From Paraburkholderia caffeinitolerans (GTDB taxonomy: Bacteria > Pseudomonadota > Gammaproteobacteria > Burkholderiales > Burkholderiaceae), in contig NZ_CADIKL010000023.1 in the NCBI RefSeq assembly GCF_902859945.1, positions 1 to 64,000 on the forward strand: DNA of 64,000 nucleotides. The letters run 5' to 3'. A model generated the notes under the pieces. It had not been told where the DNA came from, ran no database searches, and saw only the letters and a program-made list of their open reading frames with translations. The translations under genes and the position numbers were made by a program. Positions 33,532 to 42,106 of this stretch are shown piece after piece (position 1 is the first letter of the stretch; each line of letters opens with the position of its first letter).

Positions 33532-36147
33532 GTGAAGCGTTCCGTGTCGTTGATCCGCGCTCAAGCCGCGAAATGGTCCTCCCGCCTGAAGCCCCTCATG
33601 TCGCGCCTGTGCGCGTTCGTGCGTCCGTGGCTCGGCAAGGGGCTACATCATCTGCGCCATCCCACCCGGCGCGGCATCCTCATCGCGATCGGCGCGCTGC
33701 CCGCGGCGCTCGTGCTCTACGTGATCGTGCTGATTCCGTTCACGCCGGGCATCGGCGACATCCGCAAGGCGCGCGTGGACCAGCCCGCGCGGATTCTTTC
33801 CGCCGACGGCAAGCTGCTTGCCGAATTCAAGCCCTCGAACCGCGAGTGGGTGCCGCTTTCGCAGATCTCGCCGCACATGGTCGACGCGCTCATCTCGACC
33901 GAGGATCATCGCTTCTACGAGCACCACGGCATCGACTTCAAGCGCACGGCGGGCGCGGCGCTGCATACGTTCTCGGGGGATCGCCAGGGCGGCTCGACCA
34001 TCACGCAGCAGCTCGCGCGCAATCTCTACCCCGACGAGATCGGCCGCGCGCCCACGCTCACGCGCAAGATCAAGGAGGCGATCACCGCGTTCAAGATCGA
34101 GGCCGTCTATAGCAAGCCGCAGATTCTCGAAACCTATCTGAACACGGTGCCGTTCCTCTACAACGCGTTCGGCATCGAGATGGCGGCGCGCACCTACTTC
34201 GGCGTTTCCGCGGATCAACTGACCGTGCTGCAGGCCGCGACGCTCACCGGCATGCTCAAGGGCAACGCCTACTACAACCCGGTGATCAATCCCGAGCGCG
34301 CGCTCGCGCGGCGCAACACCGTGCTCGCGCAGATGGTGAAGTACGGCAAGCTGACCGACGCGCAGGACGCAACGCTCTCGAAGAAGCCGCTGCGCCTGGA
34401 TTTCGAGCGGCAGACCGAGCCGCCCGGCCCCGCGCCGCATTTCGCGCAGCAACTGCGCAAATGGCTGATCGCGTGGGCCGACCGCAACGACTACAACATT
34501 TACTCCGACGGTCTGGTTGTACGCACAACGATCGATTCACGTCTGCAGGCGATGGCTACCGCCGCGCTCAAGCAGCAGGCCAATCAGTTGCAGGGCAGCG
34601 CGAACGGCGTGTGGAGCGGGCGCAACGGCTGCACTGTCGGCAACGACCTGTTCAAGACCTTCATGCGCGAGACGCCGGACTACAAGAGCGCGCGCGACGG
34701 CGGGGCAAGCGACGAAGACGCGCTCAAGAAACTCGCCGCCGACCGCACCTTCATGCGCGCGCTGTGCAAGGACAAGACCACGGTGCAGGCGGGCTTCCTC
34801 GCGATCGACCCGCGCAGCGGGCAGATCAAGGCGTGGGTGGGCAGCCGCGATTTCGCCGGCGAGCCGTTCGATCACGTACAGCAGGCGCGCCGCCAGCCGG
34901 GCTCGACGTTCAAGGCGTTCGTCTATGGCGCGGCATTCGCGGCCGGCGCGAAGCCCAGCGACACGATCGTCGACCAGGCGGTGGAAATGCCGCTCGAAGG
35001 CGGCGAGATCTGGCGTCCCAACGACGACGTGCCGCCCAGCAACAAGCCGATGTCGCTGCGCGACGCGCTCGCGTTCTCGCGCAACCGCATCACGGCGCAG
35101 GTGATGCAGGCGGTGGGCCCGGACAAGGTCGCGCGCCTCGCGCGCGCGATGGGCGTGCGCGACAGCGAGCTGAAGCCGGTGCCGTCGCTCGCGCTCGGCA
35201 CGAGCCCGGTCACGTTGAAGGAGATGGTGTCGGCGTATAGCACCATCGCCAACGACGGCGAGTACATGGAGCCGCGCATGGTCACGCGCATCGAGAACAG
35301 CAAGGGCGACGTGCTGGCGGAATTCGCGAGCGCCTCGCCCGAGCGCGCGCTGTCGGCCTCGGCGGACCGTACGCTGCTCGACACCATGCGTGACGTCGTG
35401 AATCGCGGCACGGGCGCAAGCATCCGCTCGCGCTTCGGCATTCGCGCCGACGTGGCCGGCAAGACCGGTACGACCCAGGACAACGCGGACGGCTGGTTCA
35501 TCCTCATGGACCCGCAGCTCGTGGCGGGCGCATGGGTGGGCTTCGACGACGGGCGCGTCACGCTCCAGACCGAGGGCGCGCGCAGCGCGCTGCCGATCGT
35601 CGGCGACTTCTTCTCGCGCGCGTTGCGGGCGCGCATCGTCGATCCGCGCGCGCGCTTCGACACCGAAGTCCAGCCGGGCGCATTCGAGACCTTCCGCGAC
35701 CGGCTCAAGACGTGGATGGACGGCCTGTTCGCTTCGAAGACGCCCGCCGTTGCGCCGCGTGCGCCGGCTCATGCACCGGCGTCGCGAGCGGCCGGGCCCG
35801 TGGTCGCGCCCGCGCCCGAACCGGCCGAAGTGCCGCCTTCGAGCGGTGTTGCGCAAGCGGGCGCGGCAGCGGCGTCGGGGGCATCAGCGGCGGCATCGGG
35901 AGCGTCGGCGGCTGCCGTGCCGCCGGATATCGCGCGCATGTTCGGCCAGCCGCCGGTGCTTGGGGCTTCCAGTAGCGCTGGCGCTTCGGCGCCGCCGCCC
36001 GCGCATCAGGATCAGGCGCCCCAGCAGGCACCCTACCCGCCGCAAGAGCCGATGCTCGCGCCCACGCCCACGCCCGACGATTCCGCTGGCGGGAATAGCG
36101 CGGGCGCGCAATACACGCCGCCGACGCCGCAGCCGCAAGGCAACTAA
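33532..36147 (+). CDS. mrcA: Penicillin-binding protein 1A (bifunctional transglycosylase/transpeptidase)
   Basis: About 871 residues if the GTG at 33532 is the start; TTG 33490 and ATG 33598 are alternatives, and none has a strong ribosome site. Membrane anchor at about 45-65. The GT51 domain has EDHRFYEHHG (catalytic Glu124) and QGGSTITQQLARNL. The transpeptidase has STFK (Ser458, Lys461), SRN and KTGTT (Lys644). An OB-like insert separates the two domains (TVGNDLFKTFMRETPDY region). The last about 150 residues are a Pro/Ala-rich periplasmic tail. It synthesises and cross-links peptidoglycan in the periplasm. Confidence 0.93.
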   Translation: MKRSVSLIRAQAAKWSSRLKPLMSRLCAFVRPWLGKGLHHLRHPTRRGILIAIGALPAALVLYVIVLIPFTPGIGDIRKARVDQPARILSADGKLLAEFKPSNREWVPLSQISPHMVDALISTEDHRFYEHHGIDFKRTAGAALHTFSGDRQGGSTITQQLARNLYPDEIGRAPTLTRKIKEAITAFKIEAVYSKPQILETYLNTVPFLYNAFGIEMAARTYFGVSADQLTVLQAATLTGMLKGNAYYNPVINPERALARRNTVLAQMVKYGKLTDAQDATLSKKPLRLDFERQTEPPGPAPHFAQQLRKWLIAWADRNDYNIYSDGLVVRTTIDSRLQAMATAALKQQANQLQGSANGVWSGRNGCTVGNDLFKTFMRETPDYKSARDGGASDEDALKKLAADRTFMRALCKDKTTVQAGFLAIDPRSGQIKAWVGSRDFAGEPFDHVQQARRQPGSTFKAFVYGAAFAAGAKPSDTIVDQAVEMPLEGGEIWRPNDDVPPSNKPMSLRDALAFSRNRITAQVMQAVGPDKVARLARAMGVRDSELKPVPSLALGTSPVTLKEMVSAYSTIANDGEYMEPRMVTRIENSKGDVLAEFASASPERALSASADRTLLDTMRDVVNRGTGASIRSRFGIRADVAGKTGTTQDNADGWFILMDPQLVAGAWVGFDDGRVTLQTEGARSALPIVGDFFSRALRARIVDPRARFDTEVQPGAFETFRDRLKTWMDGLFASKTPAVAPRAPAHAPASRAAGPVVAPAPEPAEVPPSSGVAQAGAAAASGASAAASGASAAAVPPDIARMFGQPPVLGASSSAGASAPPPAHQDQAPQQAPYPPQEPMLAPTPTPDDSAGGNSAGAQYTPPTPQPQGN

Positions 36148-36578
36148 CCCGGCGCGCGGCGCTTACCGTTCCCAGCCGCGCGTTCCCGACCGCGCTCCTG
36201 AACGGAACGGCAAGCGCCGCCGTGACGATTCACGGCCGTGAAGTAATGCGCGAGCCCCAGCGAGGCATGTGCGCCGTCGAGCTCGCCGCTGGCGATGGCT
36301 TCGAGCGTATCGAGTGTCGCGTCGATGTCGCGGGCGCGTTCGGCGTCGATGACCGCGCGCGCCACGCCGCGAAACGCGAGCACCCAGGCGCCAGCCGGCA
36401 GCGAGCCGGTGCGTGCGAGATCGATCGCGCAGGCGCCGTGGCGCGTCACGGCCTGGGCGGCCAGGCCTTCCGCGCAGACGATGCGGGCGGGAAGGCCGAT
36501 CGACATCGGCCGTTCGGCCTTCGATGATTGCGGCGTGCGCGTGGCCGCGAACGTGTGCGGACGAGTGAATCGGGTCAT
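36144..36578 (-). CDS. Orphan HypC/HupF-family-like protein lacking the N-terminal cysteine
   Basis: 144 residues from the ATG at 36578 (AGGA upstream); an internal Met begins the core at 36506. The core SIGLPARIVCAEGLAAQAVTRHG, then LPAGAWVLAFRGVARAVIDAERARDI, matches the HypC beta-barrel pattern, including the final helix (LDTLEAIASGE). HypC proteins need Cys2 in MC(x)GxPAR to carry the Fe(CN)2CO unit for [NiFe]-hydrogenase. Here the position is Ser and the core is preceded by about 24 extra residues. No hydrogenase gene is in the window. Either a repurposed HypC-fold protein or a decayed one. Confidence 0.6.
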   Translation of the reverse strand: MTRFTRPHTFAATRTPQSSKAERPMSIGLPARIVCAEGLAAQAVTRHGACAIDLARTGSLPAGAWVLAFRGVARAVIDAERARDIDATLDTLEAIASGELDGAHASLGLAHYFTAVNRHGGACRSVQERGRERAAGNGKRRAPG

Positions 36579-36720
36579 GGCAATCCTGAATACGGTGAAT
36601 CTGCGGCTTGATTGACGGCTTGGCCAGCAACGACGGCGCACGGTAGCAGCGTCTCATTGGCCTGCGGCCAGGCGGCATCGGCACGATTGATCGCGCACAA
36701 GCGACCTTGGGTGCGGAGGG

Positions 36721-36755
36721 TTATCCCCAGATTTCGTGGAAAGGGCTGTGGACAA
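36721..36755. promoter_or_regulatory. Inverted pair of DnaA-box-like motifs, copy 2
   Basis: TTATCCCCAG (36721-36730) and CTGTGGACAA (36746-36755) face each other with a 15-bp gap, the same geometry as at 30911-30945. Each arm differs from a perfect DnaA box by one base. It lies in the shared upstream region of the HypC-like and isomerase genes. Confidence 0.5.
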
Positions 36756-36780
36756 CCTGTCCGCATTTGTGCCAAGGCGT

Positions 36781-36885
36781 TGATCTTGAAAAGAATTATC
36801 GTGGCGGCCACGAAGCAGGCCGATTTTTGTGCTGAGTTGCGTCAAAGCCGGGTTTGTCGGCCCGTGATTTTGACAAGAATTGACG
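36781..36885 (+). repeat. 21-bp imperfect direct repeat
   Basis: A 21-bp segment starting TGATCTTGAAAAGAATT at 36781 recurs as TGATTTTGACAAGAATT at 36865, matching at 17 of 21 positions, 84 bp (eight helical turns) apart. It is upstream of the isomerase gene; could be paired operator sites. Confidence 0.45.
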
Positions 36886-36991
36886 GTTTTCTGTTGAAAC
36901 ATCCGCTAGATTGCGGCGGATCGGCTTTTTGGCTCAAGCAGGCGATAATGCGCGGCGGGCCAGCCGGCCTGACCCATTGGAGTGAATCGAG

Positions 36992-37960
36992 ATGTCCCGC
37001 ATGTCCCCCCTGTTCCGCACGCTGCGCAAGAGCGCCTTCGTCCTGGTCGCGCTGAGCGTGGCGCTGCCCCGCCTCGTGCAGGCCCAGCCGCTTCCTGCCG
37101 ACGTCGTCACCACGCCCGCGCCGCCGCCGGCGCTCTCGCTGGCGCCGGCTTCCACGCCGGCAACCGCGCCCGCGCCGGCATCGACCTCCCCGGGCGTGCC
37201 CGCCGGAGCGATCGCCGTGGTCAACGGCGTGGCGATTCCGCAGTCGGCGATGGACAGCGCGGTGAGCACGGCGGTGAGCCGCGGCAACGACGTCGATACG
37301 CCCCAGTTGCGCGCGGCGCTCAAGCAGCAACTGATCATCCGCGAGGTGGTGCGCCAGCAGGCGGCGCGCGCGCACTATGACCAGCGCCCCGAGGTGCAGC
37401 AGGCGAGCGATGCCGAGAAGGTGGACGTCGAGATCCAGTCGTGGCTGCAGGACAACGTGCATGCGCAGGAGCCGACCGAGCGCCAGATCCGGGCGCGCTA
37501 CAACAACGTGAACGCCGAATTAGGCAAATACGAGTACAAGCCGCAGTACATCGTGCTGGCCGATCAGGCCGTGGCCAAGGGCGTGATTGCGCAGGCGAAG
37601 GCCGGCAAGCCGTTCGACGCGCTCGCGCGCAAGTTCAGCATCGTCCCCTCGAAGGAAAACGGCGGCGAAATGCCGTGGGTGAGCTTCAAGACGCCGGTGG
37701 TCGAGGGCAAGACGCGCGGCGTGCCGGTGGAAGTGGCGCGCGCGCTCGCGAAGTTGCCGGTGGGCGGCGTGGTGCAGCAGCCGCTGCAGTCGGGCCAGGC
37801 GTGGGTGGTGGTCAGGCTCGAAGACAAGCGCCCCATGAGCGTGCCGTCGTTCGACACCGTGAAGGATCAGATCCGCCGCCAGATGATCGCGGAGTCCATG
37901 GATGCGGGCGCCGCAAAGCTCGTGAAGTCGCTGGTGCAGAGCGCGACCATCGTGCAGTAA
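36992..37960 (+). CDS. Periplasmic parvulin-type peptidyl-prolyl isomerase
   Basis: 322 residues. Signal peptide (FVLVALSVALPRLVQAQ), then a Pro/Ala-rich linker to about residue 72. A SurA-like helical region begins AVVNGVAIPQSAMDSAV and contains LRAALKQQLIIREVVRQQA. The parvulin domain runs YKPQYIVLADQAVAKGVIAQ, KPFDALARKFS, ENGGEMPWVSF and ends with a dimerisation-type helix. It assists folding of exported proteins in the periplasm. A Rho-independent terminator follows. Nucleotides from about 37220 to 38039 are copied almost exactly at 41287-42106. Confidence 0.88.
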   Translation: MSRMSPLFRTLRKSAFVLVALSVALPRLVQAQPLPADVVTTPAPPPALSLAPASTPATAPAPASTSPGVPAGAIAVVNGVAIPQSAMDSAVSTAVSRGNDVDTPQLRAALKQQLIIREVVRQQAARAHYDQRPEVQQASDAEKVDVEIQSWLQDNVHAQEPTERQIRARYNNVNAELGKYEYKPQYIVLADQAVAKGVIAQAKAGKPFDALARKFSIVPSKENGGEMPWVSFKTPVVEGKTRGVPVEVARALAKLPVGGVVQQPLQSGQAWVVVRLEDKRPMSVPSFDTVKDQIRRQMIAESMDAGAAKLVKSLVQSATIVQ

Positions 37961-38039
37961 CGCCCCGCGCGGGCCGATCAAGAAAAAGCCGGACGGCGCA
38001 TGACGCGCCGTCCGGCTTTTTTGCATGGTTGCTTGCGAA
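37220..38039 (+). repeat. 820-bp duplicated segment, copy 1 (source)
   Basis: From the codons for VNGVAIPQ to just past the terminator, this segment matches 41287-42106 base for base at a constant offset of 4067, without indels. By eye there are eight differences. Six lie in the first about 200 bp, all synonymous (Ser, Gln, Leu, Ile, Glu, Asp codons), and two lie in or just after the terminator. Confidence 0.95.
37984..38022 (+). terminator. Intrinsic terminator of the isomerase gene
   Basis: AAAAGCCGGACGGCGC (37984-37999) pairs with GCGCCGTCCGGCTTTT (38005-38020), followed by TT. A textbook Rho-independent terminator. Its copy at 42051-42089 carries one base change in the left arm that breaks a G-C pair. 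Confidence 0.9.
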
Positions 38040-38177
38040 CATTGGCGCCGCCCCGGCGCGCCCCATCCGACAAAATAAGGGAGCCAGACTGTCAGCGCTT
38101 TTCATATACTGCTCGTACCAGCAGCCCTTATTAACAGCCAGTGCGCCGTCTCGTTCCCTACCTTGAGTCGAGGCCCT

Positions 38178-38858
38178 ATGAGCACGATTATGCCGGCTGG
38201 ACACGCCCAACCCGAACGGCGTGAACCGGTTCTCAACACGGTCGACCGCGTCTGCGAAATATGCTTCGGTCTGTTTATGGCGCTGACGTTCGTCGGCGCC
38301 GTCAAGGCGGTGACCGCGGGTGCGGATGAGGGGAACAAGATGTTCTTCGCCGCACTCGGATGCAATCTGGCTTGGGGCCTCGCCGACGCCGTGATGTATC
38401 TCGTGCGTACGCTCGTCGATCGAGGGCAGCGGCTGAAACTCGCCCAGACCATCAAGCGCGAGCAGGACCCGGCGGTCGCTGTACGGGCGTTGCGCGATGC
38501 ATTGCCCGAGAATCTGGAGCCGCTCGTCGAAGATGCCGACCTCGAGCGCATCCGCGCGCGTCTTGCCGCCGCCGCTACGCTGCCGCCCCGGGCGAATTTT
38601 GTGCTCGATGATTTCGTCGGCGCGCTGGGCATCTTTATTCTGGTTGTTCTTGGCACGTTTCCGGTCGCGGTGCCATTTCTCGTCGTCAAGGACGTGACGA
38701 CGGCGCTCATCGCTTCGCGCGTGCTCACCCTCGCGATGCTTTTCATCGCCGGCATCGCACTCGGGCGCTATACCGGCGCAGGGGCCATGAAGGCCGGTAT
38801 CGCCATGATCGCGGTGGGCATTCTGTTGACGATGGCCATCATCAAGCTGGGCGGCTGA
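38178..38858 (+). CDS. VIT1/CCC1-like membrane protein
   Basis: 226 residues from the ATG at 38178. Two N-terminal helices (EICFGLFMALTFVGAVKAV; MFFAALGCNLAWGLADAVMYLV) carry the GLADAxxY element of the VIT family. A soluble helical middle follows (about 80-135), then three C-terminal helices (GIFILVVLGTFPVAVPFLVV; ALIASRVLTLAMLFIAGIALGRYTG; GIAMIAVGILLTMAIIKLGG). VIT proteins move Fe2+/Mn2+ in plants and yeast; the bacterial members are mostly uncharacterised. Inner membrane. Followed at 82 bp by the antiporter gene, probably co-transcribed. Confidence 0.72.
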   Translation: MSTIMPAGHAQPERREPVLNTVDRVCEICFGLFMALTFVGAVKAVTAGADEGNKMFFAALGCNLAWGLADAVMYLVRTLVDRGQRLKLAQTIKREQDPAVAVRALRDALPENLEPLVEDADLERIRARLAAAATLPPRANFVLDDFVGALGIFILVVLGTFPVAVPFLVVKDVTTALIASRVLTLAMLFIAGIALGRYTGAGAMKAGIAMIAVGILLTMAIIKLGG

Positions 38859-38939
38859 CCTTTACCACGCCCCGCCGCGCCGATCCGGTCGTTCAAGCAG
38901 GTTCGATTCAGGTTCAATTCCTCAAGGTTGACGACGCCG

Positions 38940-40604
38940 ATGGATATCGTTTTCACCGTCTTGATCCTGTTGTTCGCGGTCGCCGTATCGGGCCTCGTCA
39001 TGCGGCTTCTACATGGCGTGGTGCCGTTGCCGCTGGTCCAGATCGCCATCGGCGCCTTCCTTGCCTGGCCCGTGTTCGGGCTGTCCGTCACCTTCGATCC
39101 TCAACTGTTTCTGCTGCTCTTCATTCCCCCGCTGCTTTTCGCGGACGGATGGCGCACGCCGAAACGCGAGTTCTTCATGCGGCGCCGGTCGATCCTGGCG
39201 CTCGCATTCGGTCTCGTGTTCATGACGGTGCTCGTGGTCGGCTACTTCGTGCACGCGCTCGTGCCGGCCGTTTCGCTTCCCATAGCGTTCGCGCTCGCTG
39301 CGGTGCTGTCGCCGACCGACGCGGTTGCGCTGGCGGGCATTGCCGGCAAGAACCGCATTCCCGCGCAACTGATGCATATTCTCGAGGGCGAAGCGCTGAT
39401 GAATGACGCCTCCGGCCTCGTCGCCCTGAAGTTCGCGATTGCGGCCGCGCTGACCGGCGTGTTCTCGCTGCGCGAAGCGTCGATCAGCTTCTTGATCATC
39501 GCAGCTGGCGGCCTTGCGCTAGGCGCTGCGGTGAGCTGGTCGTTCGCCATCGTGATACGGCGCCTGCGCAACGTGACGCGCGGGGGCGATCCGGCGTCCG
39601 GCGTGGTGCTGACGTTGCTGATCCCGTTCGCCGCCTATCTGTTCGCCGAACATTTTCATTGCTCCGGCATTCTCGCGGCGGTCGCCGCCGGGATGATGAT
39701 GAACTACGTGACCATCACCAGCGCCGGTTCGGTATCGACGCGCGTGAGCGCGAACAGTACCTGGGCCATGGTCGAGTTCGTCTTCAACGGCATGGTGTTC
39801 ATCCTGCTGGGACTGCAGTTTCCGCACATTATCGGCGGCGCGCTGCTCGATGCTCACGAGACCGGTCATGGCGCCGTGTTGCGACTGTTCGGCTATGTCG
39901 TGGCAGTCACGCTCGCGCTCTATGCCATGCGCTTCGCGTGGGTCTGGCTGCTGCAATGGTTTGCAAGCCGTGGCGCGGCGAGGCACGGCGTGATCAACGC
40001 GGCGCCGGGGCTGCGCACCGTGACGATCATGACGGTCGCCGGGGTGCGCGGCGCGCTAACGCTTGCCGGGGTGTTGTCGATTCCCGTTGCGTTGTCGAGC
40101 GGGGAGCCGTTGCCGGGACGCGACCTGGTGATCGTTATCGCTTCCGGTGTGATCCTGACGTCGCTGCTGGTCGCCGTGTTCGCACTGCCGAAGTTGTTGC
40201 GCGGCGCGCGCCACGGACACGATGCCCATGCGGGTGAGGAACAGCACGCGCGCAAAGTCGCCGCGCAAGCCGCCATCCGCGCCATCGACGACCTGCATCG
40301 AACCATCACCGCGGATATTGGCGAGTCCTCAACCGCGTTCGCCGCGGATGCGACGGCACGCGTGATGGGCCTGTACCGCCGGCGGCTCGCCACGCTCACC
40401 CACGACGGCAATGCCGCGGACGAAATGCGCCGCGTGGAAGCACTGGAAGTTCAGATCAGCCTGGCGGCGATACGCGCGGAGCGCGCTGCGCTGCTGGCAT
40501 TGCGCAACGCCCACGAGATCAATGACGAGACGTTGAGCAAGCTGATGCGGGAAGTCGATTTTTCTGAAACGGCGCTGACCGCCCGCGAACATGCGGGGAC
40601 GTGA
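38940..40604 (+). CDS. CPA1-family Na+/H+ antiporter
   Basis: 554 residues from the ATG at 38940. Twelve or so membrane helices contain the CPA1 hallmarks: LFIPPLLFADGWR, AVLSPTDAVALAGIAG, ILEGEALMNDASGLVALKFA (the ND pair at the ion site), HCSGILAAVAAGM and TIMTVAGVRGALTLAGVLSIP. A cytoplasmic C-terminal helical tail of about 130 residues completes the usual length. Exchanges Na+ (or K+) for H+ across the inner membrane. A short, about 90% identical piece of a second such gene survives at 42106-42231. Confidence 0.92.
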   Translation: MDIVFTVLILLFAVAVSGLVMRLLHGVVPLPLVQIAIGAFLAWPVFGLSVTFDPQLFLLLFIPPLLFADGWRTPKREFFMRRRSILALAFGLVFMTVLVVGYFVHALVPAVSLPIAFALAAVLSPTDAVALAGIAGKNRIPAQLMHILEGEALMNDASGLVALKFAIAAALTGVFSLREASISFLIIAAGGLALGAAVSWSFAIVIRRLRNVTRGGDPASGVVLTLLIPFAAYLFAEHFHCSGILAAVAAGMMMNYVTITSAGSVSTRVSANSTWAMVEFVFNGMVFILLGLQFPHIIGGALLDAHETGHGAVLRLFGYVVAVTLALYAMRFAWVWLLQWFASRGAARHGVINAAPGLRTVTIMTVAGVRGALTLAGVLSIPVALSSGEPLPGRDLVIVIASGVILTSLLVAVFALPKLLRGARHGHDAHAGEEQHARKVAAQAAIRAIDDLHRTITADIGESSTAFAADATARVMGLYRRRLATLTHDGNAADEMRRVEALEVQISLAAIRAERAALLALRNAHEINDETLSKLMREVDFSETALTAREHAGT

Positions 40605-40701
40605 ACACCTGGCGTTCTCGTCATCCGCGGCCGGTTCTTCATGCTGATCGCGATGCTCAACCGGTTTGCGCTGCAACGTGAATGCTCAGGGGAGAGCAGA
40701 C

Positions 40702-42027
40702 ATGGGCTGGAATCGCTGGTACAGCTTGAAGAGCTACATCAGGTCCTCGCTGTGGACGGTGCCGCTCATCGCCGTGGCGATCTACGCCGTGGTGAAGCCG
40801 CTGACCGAAATGCTGGGACGGTGGATGATCCAGCAAGGGATCCTCGATCCGGAAACGGGGTTCTTCGGGCTGTCCATGACGGGCGCCCGGTCCTTGCTCG
40901 GTGACATCGTTTCCGCGGACCTGGCGTTTCTGGTGTTTACGTTCGGTTCGCTGCTCGTCGCCATCCAGGTGGCCGGCGGGCAATACACCCCGCGCATCAT
41001 CGCCACGACGCTGCTGCGCGATAACATCATCCGCGGCATTTCGGGGTTGTTCGTTTTTACCTTGTTGTTCGCCAACAGGACGGCGGGCTGGATGGGCGAG
41101 GAGGAGGTGCACCAGTTCCAGGTGTTCATCGCCGCGCTATTCGGCTTCGCTTCCGTGGTCGCGTTTCTTTTCCTGATCGACTATGCCGCGAAATTTCTGC
41201 GTCCGGTCAGTCTCGTGGCTCGCGTTGGGGAGCAAGGGCTCGCGGTTGTCGACAGCGTTTATCCCGCACCGTCCAGCGGTGTCGCGGTCAACGGCGTGGC
41301 GATTCCGCAGTCCGCGATGGACAGCGCGGTGAGCACGGCGGTGAGCCGCGGCAACGACGTCGATACGCCCCAGTTGCGCGCGGCGCTCAAGCAGCAGTTG
41401 ATTATCCGCGAAGTGGTGCGCCAGCAGGCGGCGCGCGCGCACTATGACCAGCGCCCCGAGGTGCAGCAGGCGAGCGACGCCGAGAAGGTGGACGTCGAGA
41501 TCCAGTCGTGGCTGCAGGACAACGTGCATGCGCAGGAGCCGACCGAGCGCCAGATCCGGGCGCGCTACAACAACGTGAACGCCGAATTAGGCAAATACGA
41601 GTACAAGCCGCAGTACATCGTGCTGGCCGATCAGGCCGTGGCCAAGGGCGTGATTGCGCAGGCGAAGGCCGGCAAGCCGTTCGACGCGCTCGCGCGCAAG
41701 TTCAGCATCGTCCCCTCGAAGGAAAACGGCGGCGAAATGCCGTGGGTGAGCTTCAAGACGCCGGTGGTCGAGGGCAAGACGCGCGGCGTGCCGGTGGAAG
41801 TGGCGCGCGCGCTCGCGAAGTTGCCGGTGGGCGGCGTGGTGCAGCAGCCGCTGCAGTCGGGCCAGGCGTGGGTGGTGGTCAGGCTCGAAGACAAGCGCCC
41901 CATGAGCGTGCCGTCGTTCGACACCGTGAAGGATCAGATCCGCCGCCAGATGATCGCGGAGTCCATGGATGCGGGCGCCGCAAAGCTCGTGAAGTCGCTG
42001 GTGCAGAGCGCGACCATCGTGCAGTAA
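40702..42027 (+). CDS. Chimeric gene: DUF2254 membrane protein N-terminus fused in frame to parvulin isomerase C-terminus
   Basis: 441 residues from the ATG at 40702 (AGGGGAGAG upstream). Residues 1-193 are the first part of a DUF2254 inner-membrane protein, with four hydrophobic segments (SSLWTVPLIAVAIYAVV; ADLAFLVFTFGSLLVAIQV; GISGLFVFTLLFA; FQVFIAALFGFASVVAFLFL). From residue 194 (VAVNGVAIPQ) the sequence is identical to the isomerase encoded at 36992 to its last residue. The normal DUF2254 second half is missing. Basic residues before helix 1 and after helix 4 predict that the isomerase half faces the cytoplasm, not the periplasm. A recombination product; whether expressed or useful is unknown. 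Confidence 0.85.
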   Translation: MGWNRWYSLKSYIRSSLWTVPLIAVAIYAVVKPLTEMLGRWMIQQGILDPETGFFGLSMTGARSLLGDIVSADLAFLVFTFGSLLVAIQVAGGQYTPRIIATTLLRDNIIRGISGLFVFTLLFANRTAGWMGEEEVHQFQVFIAALFGFASVVAFLFLIDYAAKFLRPVSLVARVGEQGLAVVDSVYPAPSSGVAVNGVAIPQSAMDSAVSTAVSRGNDVDTPQLRAALKQQLIIREVVRQQAARAHYDQRPEVQQASDAEKVDVEIQSWLQDNVHAQEPTERQIRARYNNVNAELGKYEYKPQYIVLADQAVAKGVIAQAKAGKPFDALARKFSIVPSKENGGEMPWVSFKTPVVEGKTRGVPVEVARALAKLPVGGVVQQPLQSGQAWVVVRLEDKRPMSVPSFDTVKDQIRRQMIAESMDAGAAKLVKSLVQSATIVQ

Positions 42028-42106
42028 CGCCCCGCGCGGGCCGATCAAGAAAAAGCCGGAGGGCGCATGACGCGCCGTCCGGCTTTTTTGCATGATTGCT
42101 TGCGAA
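41287..42106 (+). repeat. 820-bp duplicated segment, copy 2 (inserted in DUF2254 gene)
   Basis: Near-identical copy of 37220-38039, including the isomerase stop codon and terminator. The left junction falls inside the DUF2254 reading frame and keeps the frame. The right junction (about 42106) is followed at once by antiporter-derived sequence. The mismatches cluster at the two ends while the centre is identical, a pattern expected after gene conversion. Confidence 0.95.

Larger units (their letters stand above)
36579..36991. other. 413-bp intergenic region with paired motifs
   Basis: No gene seen. It separates the divergent HypC-like and isomerase genes and is richer in AT than its neighbours. 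It contains the inverted motif at 36721-36755 and a 21-bp imperfect direct repeat (36781-36801 and 36865-36885), listed separately, and TTGACG/TTGAAA hexamers near 36880-36899 that may belong to the isomerase promoter. Confidence 0.45.

Noticed and set aside
36575..36811. 78-codon minus-strand frame in the gap before the isomerase gene
   Set aside because: No ribosome site, no recognisable motif, and it crosses the inverted motif and direct repeat; likely chance.
37220..42106. The 820-bp duplication as a simple assembly artefact
   Set aside because: Cannot be excluded without reads, but eight base differences, a different right-hand neighbour and an antiporter fragment with about 10% divergence argue for real rearrangement.
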